A stretch of 34,384 bases of DNA from Bacillota bacterium (GCA_029008595.1 JAQXJH010000055.1:1-34384); one strand, 5' to 3'; positions 23,734-32,975 are shown, numbered from the stretch's first letter. Translations and numbers: made by a program. The notes: generated by a model from the letters alone, not told the origin.

Positions 23734-25431
23734 ATGGCGCAACGCATAGGCATGTTTTTCCGGCGGCACGGTCTTGCCGCGCTGCTTTCACTCTGCATTC
23801 TGTCCGGTATCGGTACGGTCGCCGCTGCGTTTACGTTTCAGATGGATGACACGCGCATCACAATGAGCCGTCCTTCGGATTTCAGCGGAAACTGGAGTCT
23901 GGCGGGATCCGGCACATCTTCTCTATCGGAGCTGTTTTCGGATCATGGCACTCTTTTTATCACGGCTCCGACCGTACTGACAGCGGAACTTTCGCCGTCT
24001 TCCTTCCAACCGAAAAATCTTTGTCTGTACTTCAAAACGGAAAATCTGAATTTCCGTCTGTATGCCGATAGCGTGCTTGTGTTTGAATACGGCCATGATC
24101 AGGCATTCTCTTTTGGAAAAACCTTTGGCTCCGTTGAAAATCTGATCGATCTGGATGTTTCGGGCAGCACCGTTCTCCTGCTTGAGCTTTCGCCGCAAAG
24201 TCCGAACATCCGGGGCGCGCTTTCCGCTCCAAAAATCGGCTCGCGCGGTTCCATTATCCTGATGCTGCTTCAAAAGAAGTCCATGTGCCTCCTCGTCTGC
24301 ATCCTGCTGCTCCTGACGGCTGCCGGTCTGTTGGTCTGCTCCCTGTTTCAGGCTGTTCGCCGTATTTCGCCTGCATCCCTGTTTTATTTGGGATGCGGCG
24401 TGCTGTTGGTCGCAGTATGGCTTTCCGCCGAATCGCTTTTACTGCAATTTCTGCTCAACAACAAGGCTGTCAGCTATATTCTGGCTAACTTTGTTTTTCT
24501 TCTGCTCCCGGTTCCGTTTCTGCAGTTTCTGAAACAAAACTGCCTGGATTACGGTAAAATTCTGAGCTTCGGCGAATGGATACAGTGTACTTATGCTCTG
24601 CTTCGGCTGCTTTTCTATGTATTTGATGTGATCGATTTTGAAGAGGCTGAGATCGTTTCTCATCTGCCTCTTCTGTTCAATCTGATTCTTGCGCTTGTGA
24701 TCTGCTGCCGTGAGCGGCATAACCGCATTGTAAGAAATATTCTGTGTGCAACTATCGTTCTCTGCGTTTCCACGGTATTTTCAATCGGGAATTACTGGCG
24801 CGGAGCTGAGGAATATATCAATATCGTCTTTATCGGAATCCTTCTCTTTATCCTGATTCTGGTCGTCGGGATCATCCGCCGGGCATTTGCCATGCAGAAA
24901 CAGGCCATTCGTGCGGAATTTTACAAACGCTGCGCTTATACCGATATGATGACAGAACTGGAAAACCGCGCTTCTTTTGAACAGCGGATGGCCGATCTCA
25001 AACAGGAACCGGTTTTTTCGGTCATTCTGCTGCTGTTCGACCTGAATAATCTGAAGGAAACAAACGACTCATTCGGCCATAGTGAAGGCGACCGCCTGAT
25101 CCAGCGGCTGGCAGAATGTTTGCACAGCGCTTTTGACGGCTGCGCAAAAACGTACCGTATTGGCGGCGATGAGTTCGTTACGATTTTTTCCGGGAAAACT
25201 CAGGAAGAAGCAGACGGCTGTCTGGCGGCTTTTCAGTCTTTGCTGCAGCAGGCCAATCAGCAGAACACGATCCCGCTCAGCGTGGCTGTCGGGTGCGCTT
25301 CCGGCAGTGAACCGGATTTTGCCGGTACCGCCGACGATCTGTTCCGGTTGGCAGACGCCCGGATGTACTGCGACAAGCAGTCCGCCGAAGCGGCGCTGCC
25401 GTATTGCCGGAAAACCGGCGGTATGCTCTGA
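23734..25431 (+). CDS. 7TM-type sensor with GGDEF diguanylate cyclase domain
   Basis: The 565-aa protein has a signal-anchor helix (13-36), an extracellular beta-rich domain (about 37-175), seven or so transmembrane helices (about 183-385), and a cytosolic GGDEF domain. The last has YTDMMTELENR, DLNNLKETNDSFGHSEGD and an intact RIGGDEF with GGDEF at 477-481, so it should make c-di-GMP from GTP. The usual RxxD inhibitory site just before GGDEF is not seen, so product inhibition may be absent. The layout is like 7TMR-DISM proteins, which sense outside ligands. ATG 23734 has AAAGGGG upstream. It closes the transporter-GDPD operon. Confidence 0.88.
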   Translation: MAQRIGMFFRRHGLAALLSLCILSGIGTVAAAFTFQMDDTRITMSRPSDFSGNWSLAGSGTSSLSELFSDHGTLFITAPTVLTAELSPSSFQPKNLCLYFKTENLNFRLYADSVLVFEYGHDQAFSFGKTFGSVENLIDLDVSGSTVLLLELSPQSPNIRGALSAPKIGSRGSIILMLLQKKSMCLLVCILLLLTAAGLLVCSLFQAVRRISPASLFYLGCGVLLVAVWLSAESLLLQFLLNNKAVSYILANFVFLLLPVPFLQFLKQNCLDYGKILSFGEWIQCTYALLRLLFYVFDVIDFEEAEIVSHLPLLFNLILALVICCRERHNRIVRNILCATIVLCVSTVFSIGNYWRGAEEYINIVFIGILLFILILVVGIIRRAFAMQKQAIRAEFYKRCAYTDMMTELENRASFEQRMADLKQEPVFSVILLLFDLNNLKETNDSFGHSEGDRLIQRLAECLHSAFDGCAKTYRIGGDEFVTIFSGKTQEEADGCLAAFQSLLQQANQQNTIPLSVAVGCASGSEPDFAGTADDLFRLADARMYCDKQSAEAALPYCRKTGGML

Positions 25432-25487
25432 ATCTGCCGGATCGGCAGGCAGGAAACCGCACTCCCCCCCCGAACATTCCAACAAAT

Positions 25488-25544
25488 AAAAGCATCGCTT
25501 TCTTCCGGCCTCCGTATGATCGGGGCTGCGAACGCGATGCTTTT
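25488..25544. terminator. Bidirectional terminator between GGDEF gene and helicase gene
   Basis: AAAAGCATCGC (25488-25498) pairs with GCGATGCTTTT (25534-25544), extended by AACAAA/TTTGTT on the outside. T runs are present on both strands. The helicase stop codon lies at its right edge. Confidence 0.85.
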
Positions 25545-25546
25545 TG

Positions 25547-28500
25547 TTATTCTCCGGCTGCGGCGTTTTCTTCATTGATGATCAGCCGTTCGCCTTCCTG
25601 CCGGATCGTGCGGCGAACCTCTGCCCAGTGAATCCCCCGGCGAATGCTCTCTTCCATTGCAGAGCTGCTGCGCGAAAAGCCGAAAAGTCTTGCGGTTTCC
25701 CGGATCAGATCTTCTTCCGAAAGGCTGATCTGCCGTTTGAGAATGTGGCGGATACCTGCTGCGATCTCCTGCGGCGGGATCTCATCCATATTCCGCCGTT
25801 CCGACTCCTTTGCGGGTACACGGAACCGGTCATACGTTTCCAGCGTATCGCCGCTGTTCCAATAAAACACCACGCCGTTGATCTGGCTCTGCGGCGGCCG
25901 GATCACGTTCAGAATCTCATCAAACCTGCGTTCGATCCGCGCCCCGGAGCGGGCAATTCCCCAGGCAGACAATACACGGTGTACCAGAACATTGCGGCAG
26001 ACCGGCGCCTCTTTTTGAAGCACATTGCTCACCTGAGCATACAGCAGCCGGTCATTCTGCGGCAGAAAAAATGCATCTGCCCCGCCTGCCAGCGGCGGAA
26101 GCTCCATAATCTGATATTCGGGCAGCTGCTCCTCCGCTTGAACCGCTTCCGGTTTTTCTCTTTCAAACACGATCGATTTCTGCCTTGGTTCCTCCGCAGG
26201 CGGCTCGACCGGGGGCTGCCCGGCCTGCAGCTGCCGGACGCGCGCACAGATCTTTTCTGTTTCAGCGTCCGGATCTTCCCACCAATCCAGCGCCCAGATG
26301 CGGCAGATCTGCCATCCGAGCGACTTCAGTACCGCTTCCTGCGCAATATTCCGGTCTCTGGCTGTTCCGGCATCCCGGTAGTGAATGCCGTCGCACATGA
26401 TTCCGAGAATATATTCTCCCGGACGTTCCGGATCAACGACACCGAGGTCGACTTTATATTCGGAACAGCCGATGGAGGTATTGACCTGCAGCCCGGCACG
26501 GCGGAGCCGTTCCGCGATATTGGAGTTCAGATCTGCTTCAGATTCGTTTGGATTCGCGGGCGCAGCCAAAGCATCCTTTCCCCGCATGGCGTACTCCAGA
26601 AATGCGCGCAGTCCTGCAATCCCGTCGGAACGTGTGCGGGAAAGATCGATCTGCTCCGGCCGGAGCACAGAAAAGACCACCATCTCCTGCCGCGCACGGG
26701 TAACGGCAACATTGAGCCGCCGCCAACCTCCGTCCTGATTCAGGGGGCCGAAATTCAGCGTCACCTTTCCTTCCTGATCCGGCCCGTAGCCAACGGAAAA
26801 AAGAACGACGTCACGCTCATCTCCCTGAACATTTTCCAGATTCTTGATAAAAATCGGTTCATACATCCGGTCGCTGACGGTTTCCAGCTCCGGCTCTGCC
26901 GCAAAAAGCTCCAGCAGCATATCATCGATCAGATTCTGCTGCACGGAACTGAACGTGACCACGCCGATGCTCTGCCGGCAAAGCTCCGGATCGCGAAGCC
27001 TGCGGGCAATTTCATCGACCACCGCCTGCGCTTCCGCCCGGTTCTGTTTTGTTTTTCCTCTGTCGTAACAGCCCTCTACCGGCACAAAGCGCACCTTACT
27101 CACCAGATCGTTCGGTGAAGGGAAGGTGAATAACTTATTGTCGTAATACTGCCGGTTGCTGAATGCGATCAGACTTTCGTGGCGGGAACGGTAATGCCAG
27201 AGTAAATGCTCCTGCGGCATGGAAAGCGCCAGACAATCGTCCAGAATACTTTCCAGATCCTCCTGAGCATAATTTTCCTCATCAATGCGATTGACAGAAA
27301 AAAAGCTTGTGGGCGGCAGCTGTTTGGGATCGCCGACAACCACCAGATTTTTCCCCCGGGCGATCGCTCCCACTGCTTCACACGTCGGCAGCTGGGACGC
27401 TTCATCAAAAACCACCAGATCAAACGGCGGAAACTTCGGATCGATATATTGCGCGACCGAGATCGGGCTCATCAGCAGGCACGGGCACAGCCTGCGCAGT
27501 AAATTGGGGATACTGTCGAACAACCGACGGATAGAGAGCATTCTGCCGCCGCTGCGGATCGCTTTTTGCAGAATACCGATCTCCGAAGAGCCGGCAAACC
27601 CCTGCGACGTGGCAGGAACTCTGGCGGAAAGGCGGGCTGCCAGCTCGTTTTTTGTCAGCTGAGAAAAATGTTCCCCAGCCGCTTTGTAGCGTGCGATCTT
27701 TTCCTCCAGCAAGGCTCCGCTGAACGCCGAAAGCTCGTGATCCTGATCGATCACCGCCGCCGCTCCGGCCTGTGAAACGGCGCGGTAAAATACGTCTGTC
27801 AACTGTTCTGCCGTGCACGATCCGTTTTCCAGCGCATCCGCTGCGGCTGTCAGCCCGCATTCTTCCGCCTCACGGCGCGTCAGCAAAAAGCTGCACCAGC
27901 TGCGCAGGCCGTCGAGATGCTCCCGCCAGCGTGTATTCGCTTCCGTCCGAACACTATCCCATGGCGTATTCTGATCAAAGCGTTCAAAGTTGATCTGCAG
28001 TTCCGCGGAAAGATTCTGCTCCGTATCCATCAGAGCGTCAAACGCTTCGGTGAATCCGGAAAGCTCTGCCGCGTGCGCAGCCAAAAATTCCGGCGCAACC
28101 GCAAAAGCAAACGAACCCGGCAGGATTTTCTCTTCCAGAGCGGCCAGACATTTCCGGATCGTCAGCGCCTGCTCCATCATGGTCTGCAAAAGCTGCCAGT
28201 CCGCGCCGCCTTCGTTCCAGCTGACGCCGAACAACGGGGCAGCCCACTCCGCCGCCTTGCGGATCGTTGCATCCTTCTGCTGCTCTTCCTGCAGACAGCG
28301 CAAAACGGACGCCGTTTCCTCCCGGGAATATGCTTTTGCATCTCTTGCGCAAATTTTCAGATGATTCGCAACGCGGTTGCTGCCGATCAGCTTTGGCAGG
28401 AACCATTTCGTCTGCGCTTCATTCCATTCCGATAGCAGCGCGGAACCATCCAACGAATAGATGGATTCGTGAAAACCGGCAGAAAGCTCTTCCCGCAGCT

Positions 28501-31351
28501 GATCGCGCCGCAGCCCTGCCGCACAGACTTCCTGCAGGCGCAGCTGCAGAAGAGAAAGCTCCGGATGCTCCAACAGGGCATGCGTCATCACACGAACGCC
28601 CTGCATACAGCGGCAAAGCTCCGCCAGAACCCGCAGAGAGCCAAAGCTTCTTTCCTTTTGCAGAGAAAGGAGCGAATTGATTTTTTGTTCCGCTTTTGAC
28701 AGCGACAGAACCTGCTGCGCATGCACCTGCAGCAGCGCGGGCAGCTTTTGCCTGACTGCCTGCGCAAGCTCCGTGCTGCGAATTTCCCGAAGCGGATGGT
28801 TTGCCGCCCCACCGCAGGCAAGCGCTGAAACACGCAGCCGCCCGCAGATCTCTTCCCGCTGCCGGTACTGCCCGGGCGTGAGCGACGCAATATCCGCCGG
28901 TTCAAAACAGAAGGCATCCGGCGCCTCACGGTGCTGTTCATACAGAGCGATCCACTCGTAAAGCGAGAAGCCGTTGGATTGTTTTCCGTGCAGCTTCCGA
29001 ACCGTCTCATTGAGTTCTCGGCGCAGACGGAACAGGCGCTGTGCTTCCTGCTCGTATTCCTCCGGCGGTTTGATCCGCCCAACGTTCAACGCGGCTTCCA
29101 GCTGCGCCAGAACATCCTTCTTTTTTGCTTTGTTGGAATGCAGCTCCAAGCAAAACGGCCCTAGGCCGATTTTTTCCAGCCGGTTCTGTACGACAGAAAG
29201 CGCCGCCATTTTCTCCGCGATAAACAGCACCGATTTGCCCTGAAAGAGCGCATTGGCGATCAGATTGGTGATCGTCTGCGATTTTCCGGTGCCGGGCGGC
29301 CCATGCAGCACGAAGCTTTCGCCCTTCCCTGCCGCACAAATTGCCGCAAGCTGAGAAGAATCCGCGCTGAGCGGAATGGCCATGTCCGCCGGGGCATATT
29401 GCTCATCCAGAAGCTGCGGCGAAGGAAAATCCTCTCCGGGCTGCCATTCCATCTTGCCGGAAATCAGGCTTGCAACGATCTTATTCTGCCGCAGTTCTTC
29501 GCTGCGGTTGCGGATATCGTTCCACATAATGAACTGACTGAATGAAAAAAGCCCTAAAAACGCGAATTCTTCCACGTCCCAGCGGGAACGGCTCATCACC
29601 GCCTGTCGCATGGTGCTGAACACGGCACGAAGATCCACGCCGCTTTCATCCGCCGGAAGCGGATCAAGCCCGCCGATCGTGATCCCGAAATCTACACGCA
29701 GCATTTCCAGCAATGTAATATTCATTTGCGGCTCTTCATCACGCACACGAACCACATAGCCGTTCTGCGCGGACCGACGGACGATATCCACCGGAAGCAG
29801 CACAATCGGCGCATAGCGCGGTTTTTCGCTGACATCGGTTTCGTACCAGCGCAAAAAGCCAAGAGCAAGGTAAAGCGTATTGGTTCCGTTTTCTTCCAGA
29901 CTTGTTTTTGCAGCACGATACAGCGAGGTGACACGCAGCGCAACCTCGCGTTCCTCCAAAAATGTACGGATCCGGTGATTGGCAAATTCGTCACGGATCA
30001 GATCCTCCGCCATCGAGCTGCCGTTTGCGATTTCGTAAATCTTTCCGTCCCGCAGCTGATTTTCAAAATCCTTCGGTCTGGCCATCAGCTGAAAGCTCTG
30101 ACCGCCTGAAAGCGCGTCCTCAAGCTCATTCAGATTTCCGCATAACAACTGGATCGCATTTTGTGTGACGCGAAAATTCAGCAGCGGATTGCGCAGACTC
30201 AGGTCGAGCAGCTTACGCTCCCAGAGCTGCTGGCGGGTTATCTCGATCGAATCCACCTGCCGGATCTTTTGCTGAACGGCCATTTCCTTGGGAGCGGCAG
30301 CATCCAGACGGGCCGCCTGTTCTTCGATCACATATCCGGCGCCGTCGTATATGGATTTTCGCAGCGGCAATGGCCGGATTCCGCTGCCCCGTGTGCGGCG
30401 CACATCGATCAGATATTCAAAAGCATCGGCTGTCAGCTGCTTTTGCGCCGCTGCCGAAGCCTGTTCAAATGCCGCACTATTGCCTTTGGCAGCTGCCGTG
30501 CATTCGGTCACGGCAATTTCGTTGATCCCTTCCGCCATGCGCTTCGTCAGCAGCGAAACGTCCTCCTGAACGCATTCTGCAAAGCACTCTTTTTCCAGCC
30601 AGCAGCCGGCAAAGGCGTGGCCTTTCAGCAAAATCAGCAGCGGATAGAGGCCGACCGCTTCCAGACATGCCGCATAGAGCAGCGTAAGATCCAGACAGTT
30701 TGCCATTTTCTGCTCCATGATCGTATCACAGAGGCGAACACGCTGCCCCTGCTGTTCAAAGCTTGCCGGCGCAACACAATATTCCAGTTCCTTGCTGCGA
30801 ATCGCTTCATAAAGCGCTGCCATCTGCATCCGGACAACATTGGGATTGTTGCTGAGATATCCGGTAAAAGCGGGGCTGCCTGTCCATTTTTGCAGAAATT
30901 CGCTCCCGCGCCGGATCAGCGCGGAAATCTGCGGATGATTCGGGGTAACAAAGGCCGCTAAAATTTCCGGCATAATGCGTTCTCCCGCCCATTCATCGAA
31001 TGCCAGCACATCGATGAACCGGATCGTCGAACCGATCTTTTCTTCTCCCTGCCAGGCCTCCAGCAGCAGATTGCCGGCAATTCGCTCTGTCAACCCCAGC
31101 AGGTATTCCGGCAGCAGATGCAGAGCCGGTGCTCCCAGATTCAGCGAAGCTCCGGCCGCCAAAGCGTCTACCTTTGTTTCCCACGGATGCGCAAATTGCG
31201 GTTCTGTCCGGATTATTACACGGATATTTTCCAACGGCGTTTCCGTCGTATTTCTGATTTCCAGCCGGCTGATGACCGGAACATGGTTCTGCTGCATCGC
31301 TAAATTCACTACGGCGCTATAGTTTCCATCAAATATAATCTGATCCGACAT
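25547..31351 (-). CDS. Giant SF1 helicase with transglutaminase-like, DUF4011, Vsr-like nuclease and DUF3320 domains
   Basis: This 1934-aa protein has a beta-rich N-terminal domain (1-125). Residues 130-260 resemble a transglutaminase-like fold, with NCLDLTLLYAACLEAVG (Cys219) and GHAFAGCWL (His245). DUF4011 follows (about 372-630), starting LWERKLLDLSLRNPLLNFR. The SF1 helicase has Walker A GPPGTGKS (684-691), a helical insert of about 500 residues, Walker B VVFDEAS (1313-1319), GDPKQLPPT (1340-1348), QGDERD (1509-1514) and LNVAVTRAR (1546-1554). A Vsr/DUF559-like nuclease spans about 1600-1705 (KVDLGVVD, MCDGIHY, RDRN, RIWALDWWED), and DUF3320 lies near 1787-1815. ATG 31351 follows AGAGGTGA; the frame is open to 31420 without a ribosome binding site. 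The gene stands alone. A role in nucleic-acid surveillance or phage defence is inference. Confidence 0.9.
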   Translation of the reverse strand: MSDQIIFDGNYSAVVNLAMQQNHVPVISRLEIRNTTETPLENIRVIIRTEPQFAHPWETKVDALAAGASLNLGAPALHLLPEYLLGLTERIAGNLLLEAWQGEEKIGSTIRFIDVLAFDEWAGERIMPEILAAFVTPNHPQISALIRRGSEFLQKWTGSPAFTGYLSNNPNVVRMQMAALYEAIRSKELEYCVAPASFEQQGQRVRLCDTIMEQKMANCLDLTLLYAACLEAVGLYPLLILLKGHAFAGCWLEKECFAECVQEDVSLLTKRMAEGINEIAVTECTAAAKGNSAAFEQASAAAQKQLTADAFEYLIDVRRTRGSGIRPLPLRKSIYDGAGYVIEEQAARLDAAAPKEMAVQQKIRQVDSIEITRQQLWERKLLDLSLRNPLLNFRVTQNAIQLLCGNLNELEDALSGGQSFQLMARPKDFENQLRDGKIYEIANGSSMAEDLIRDEFANHRIRTFLEEREVALRVTSLYRAAKTSLEENGTNTLYLALGFLRWYETDVSEKPRYAPIVLLPVDIVRRSAQNGYVVRVRDEEPQMNITLLEMLRVDFGITIGGLDPLPADESGVDLRAVFSTMRQAVMSRSRWDVEEFAFLGLFSFSQFIMWNDIRNRSEELRQNKIVASLISGKMEWQPGEDFPSPQLLDEQYAPADMAIPLSADSSQLAAICAAGKGESFVLHGPPGTGKSQTITNLIANALFQGKSVLFIAEKMAALSVVQNRLEKIGLGPFCLELHSNKAKKKDVLAQLEAALNVGRIKPPEEYEQEAQRLFRLRRELNETVRKLHGKQSNGFSLYEWIALYEQHREAPDAFCFEPADIASLTPGQYRQREEICGRLRVSALACGGAANHPLREIRSTELAQAVRQKLPALLQVHAQQVLSLSKAEQKINSLLSLQKERSFGSLRVLAELCRCMQGVRVMTHALLEHPELSLLQLRLQEVCAAGLRRDQLREELSAGFHESIYSLDGSALLSEWNEAQTKWFLPKLIGSNRVANHLKICARDAKAYSREETASVLRCLQEEQQKDATIRKAAEWAAPLFGVSWNEGGADWQLLQTMMEQALTIRKCLAALEEKILPGSFAFAVAPEFLAAHAAELSGFTEAFDALMDTEQNLSAELQINFERFDQNTPWDSVRTEANTRWREHLDGLRSWCSFLLTRREAEECGLTAAADALENGSCTAEQLTDVFYRAVSQAGAAAVIDQDHELSAFSGALLEEKIARYKAAGEHFSQLTKNELAARLSARVPATSQGFAGSSEIGILQKAIRSGGRMLSIRRLFDSIPNLLRRLCPCLLMSPISVAQYIDPKFPPFDLVVFDEASQLPTCEAVGAIARGKNLVVVGDPKQLPPTSFFSVNRIDEENYAQEDLESILDDCLALSMPQEHLLWHYRSRHESLIAFSNRQYYDNKLFTFPSPNDLVSKVRFVPVEGCYDRGKTKQNRAEAQAVVDEIARRLRDPELCRQSIGVVTFSSVQQNLIDDMLLELFAAEPELETVSDRMYEPIFIKNLENVQGDERDVVLFSVGYGPDQEGKVTLNFGPLNQDGGWRRLNVAVTRARQEMVVFSVLRPEQIDLSRTRSDGIAGLRAFLEYAMRGKDALAAPANPNESEADLNSNIAERLRRAGLQVNTSIGCSEYKVDLGVVDPERPGEYILGIMCDGIHYRDAGTARDRNIAQEAVLKSLGWQICRIWALDWWEDPDAETEKICARVRQLQAGQPPVEPPAEEPRQKSIVFEREKPEAVQAEEQLPEYQIMELPPLAGGADAFFLPQNDRLLYAQVSNVLQKEAPVCRNVLVHRVLSAWGIARSGARIERRFDEILNVIRPPQSQINGVVFYWNSGDTLETYDRFRVPAKESERRNMDEIPPQEIAAGIRHILKRQISLSEEDLIRETARLFGFSRSSSAMEESIRRGIHWAEVRRTIRQEGERLIINEENAAAGE

Positions 31352-31428
31352 AGCGGTCACCTCTTTAAACGATCCGCTGGTAGTTCCGGCGTTGATGATC
31401 CGCACGGAACGCAGCTGCACTTGATTTT

Positions 31429-31434
31429 ATTATA
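31429..31434 (-). promoter_or_regulatory. Extended -10 of the giant helicase gene
   Basis: On the minus strand TGCTATAAT gives a perfect extended -10 about 78 bp before the start codon. The -35 (TTTCCA, 17 bp away) is weak. Confidence 0.6.
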
Positions 31435-31689
31435 GCATACCGGCAAAAAATTGGAAATCGTTCCTTCCCGAGCGAACCCAGAAATATCAGGGGAAATTCT
31501 GTTGATTTTGTTGGACTCCTGAAGCATTTTACACGAATTCAAAGACAGCTTGGAATTTTTTATGAGCATACTGAAAAACATCCGCAGCGTTCAAATGACA
31601 TACCACGCGACGCAGTCAGCCATGCGCTGCAAAATCAGCCGGGCAGCGAAATCAAATCCACACGCCGGAAAACACTGCATAGAAGAGTA
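31435..31689. other. Intergenic stretch without a recognised gene
   Basis: Between the helicase promoter and the hairpin after the dehydrogenase gene I see no convincing reading frame, ribosome binding site or repeat on either strand. It is AT-richer than its surroundings at its left half. Confidence 0.5.
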
Positions 31690-31722
31690 ACACCCGACCC
31701 GGAATTTCTCCCGGTCGGGTGT
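31690..31722 (-). terminator. Hairpin after the dehydrogenase gene
   Basis: ACACCCGACC (31690-31699) pairs perfectly with GGTCGGGTGT (31713-31722). It lies 17 nt beyond the dehydrogenase stop codon; the following T tract is poor (TTACTCTTCT), so termination may be partial. Confidence 0.6.
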
Positions 31723-31738
31723 CAGTTTCTCATTCCTC

Positions 31739-32764
31739 TTACTTTTCAGGGGAAATAATATATTTTCCGTTTGCCCGAAGCTCCGGTTTGCTCAGAACAT
31801 CCTCCAGCTTATCCAGTCCGCAGACCTCATAGACCATACTGCTGACATCCAGCCTTCCGGAATCAATCAGATCGAGCGCACGTTTCTGGGTATAAGGATT
31901 GATATAGGAAGCTTTCAATTCCAGTTCCTTTTTGAAAATTTCAAAGGGCTTCACCGAAATTGTTTCATCGGGTTTTGTAAGGCCAAACATCATTACTACC
32001 GCCTTGTTTCCCGCGATATCAATGGCCTGCTCAATCGTGGACGGGCGGCCGACGCATTCAATAACGGTGTTGATCCAGGTCATCCCGGCATCCTTTAAGC
32101 ATTTCTTTACATCTTCCTTCATCGGGTCGATACAGAGATCGGCACCCAGTTTCATGCCTATCTTTCTTTTGCTTTCAACCGGTTCCAAAAGTGCAACCTT
32201 CGCCGCACCGGCAAGTCTGGCCAGCTGAAGCATCAGAAGCCCGATCATTCCTCCGCCAATCACGACCACCTGATGCCCCGGCTTAATTTCGCACATGTCG
32301 ATCCCGTGCAGGCAGCAGGCAACTGGCTCTGTCATGGCACCCTGCTCAAACGTGGTGTTTTCTCCCAGCTTATATACCTGCTTTTCATTGACTGCGCAGT
32401 ATTCGGCAAATCCACCGTTGACCGTCGTACCGTAGCCAATCATATGTCCGCAATAATGGGCAATGCCATTTCTGCAAGCCTCGCACGCCCCGCAATAGCA
32501 GTTCGGGTCAATACAGACGCGATCTCCCACTTTGTAGCTGGTGACATCTGCGCCAACCCCGGCAACAACGCCGGAAAATTCATGCCCGAGGATCGTGGGC
32601 GGCGTTACCTCTGCAGCACCTTTGTCCCCTTCATAGATATGCACATCCGTACCGCACACGCCGCAGGCTTTTACCTGAATCAGAACATCGTTCGGTCCTA
32701 CCTTCGGCATTTCATGTTCTTCCACCTTCAAATTGTGCCGGCCATAAAAAACTGCGCTTTTCAT
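31739..32764 (-). CDS. Zinc-dependent alcohol dehydrogenase (sorbitol/threonine dehydrogenase-like MDR)
   Basis: The 341-aa protein is a medium-chain dehydrogenase that oxidises a secondary alcohol, probably a polyol or sugar alcohol, with NAD(P). Catalytic zinc ligands are Cys37 (GVCGTD), His61-Glu62 (GHE) and Glu146 (TEP). Structural zinc ligands Cys91, Cys94, Cys97 and Cys105 are all present. The Rossmann loop is GGGMIG at 170-175, followed by a basic-rich ESKR, which leaves NAD versus NADP open. ATG 32764 is chosen since GGAGG lies 8 nt upstream; a TTG five codons earlier overlaps that site. The gene is divergent from the ROK repressor, with two operator copies over its transcription start, so it is likely the repressor's main target. 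Confidence 0.92.
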   Translation of the reverse strand: MKSAVFYGRHNLKVEEHEMPKVGPNDVLIQVKACGVCGTDVHIYEGDKGAAEVTPPTILGHEFSGVVAGVGADVTSYKVGDRVCIDPNCYCGACEACRNGIAHYCGHMIGYGTTVNGGFAEYCAVNEKQVYKLGENTTFEQGAMTEPVACCLHGIDMCEIKPGHQVVVIGGGMIGLLMLQLARLAGAAKVALLEPVESKRKIGMKLGADLCIDPMKEDVKKCLKDAGMTWINTVIECVGRPSTIEQAIDIAGNKAVVMMFGLTKPDETISVKPFEIFKKELELKASYINPYTQKRALDLIDSGRLDVSSMVYEVCGLDKLEDVLSKPELRANGKYIISPEK

Positions 32765-32789
32765 ATGATTTTCCTCCAATTTTTGTTTT

Positions 32790-32803
32790 ACTTATATGTA
32801 AGT
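32790..32803. promoter_or_regulatory. ROK operator copy 1
   Basis: ACTTA-TATG-TAAGT: perfect 5-bp arms with a 4-bp centre. It lies in the leader of the dehydrogenase message and abuts copy 2 (centres 13 bp apart). Confidence 0.55.
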
Positions 32804-32816
32804 CTTATCGATAAGT
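32803..32816. promoter_or_regulatory. ROK operator copy 2, at the dehydrogenase transcription start
   Basis: TCTTATCGATAAGT contains the 12-bp perfect palindrome CTTATCGATAAG. It begins 3 bp downstream of the -10 (32819-32824), so it covers the expected +1. Confidence 0.65.
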
Positions 32817-32818
32817 AT

Positions 32819-32847
32819 AGTATAAAACTTAACTTCTAAAAAGTCAA
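32819..32847 (-). promoter_or_regulatory. Promoter of the alcohol dehydrogenase gene
   Basis: On the minus strand TTGACT (32842-32847) and TATACT (32819-32824) are 17 bp apart, with 54 bp to the start codon. Confidence 0.75.
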
Positions 32848-32892
32848 CAGACAACGATAAAGTATTGCGACAGAGCATCACAGCTGTTTCTA

Positions 32893-32921
32893 TTGCCTTT
32901 TTAGCGGCTTTCGATTATAAT
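32893..32921 (+). promoter_or_regulatory. Promoter of the ROK repressor gene
   Basis: TTGCCT (32893-32898) and TATAAT (32916-32921) are 17 bp apart; the start codon is 55 bp further on. Confidence 0.75.
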
Positions 32922-32930
32922 ATCATTAAC

Positions 32931-32944
32931 ACTTATCGTTAAGT
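32931..32944. promoter_or_regulatory. ROK operator copy 3, at the repressor gene's own start
   Basis: ACTTA-TCGT-TAAGT has perfect 5-bp arms and begins 10 bp after the -10, near the expected +1. It implies autoregulation. Confidence 0.65.
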
Positions 32945-32975
32945 ATGCTGCATAACTATCACGGAGGTACTGCTC

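Noticed and set aside
25464..25471. Run of eight Cs that could be phase-variable
   Set aside because: It lies between the GGDEF stop codon and the terminator, not in a coding region or promoter, so slippage would have no obvious effect.
25544..27118. 524-codon plus-strand open frame over the nuclease end of the giant helicase gene
   Set aside because: Antisense shadow of a gene with intact helicase and nuclease motifs; product has the Arg/Pro/His-rich composition typical of shadow frames.
31435..31689. Possible decayed gene between the helicase and dehydrogenase genes
   Set aside because: No stretch shows family-like residues or coding-like codon pattern in any frame.
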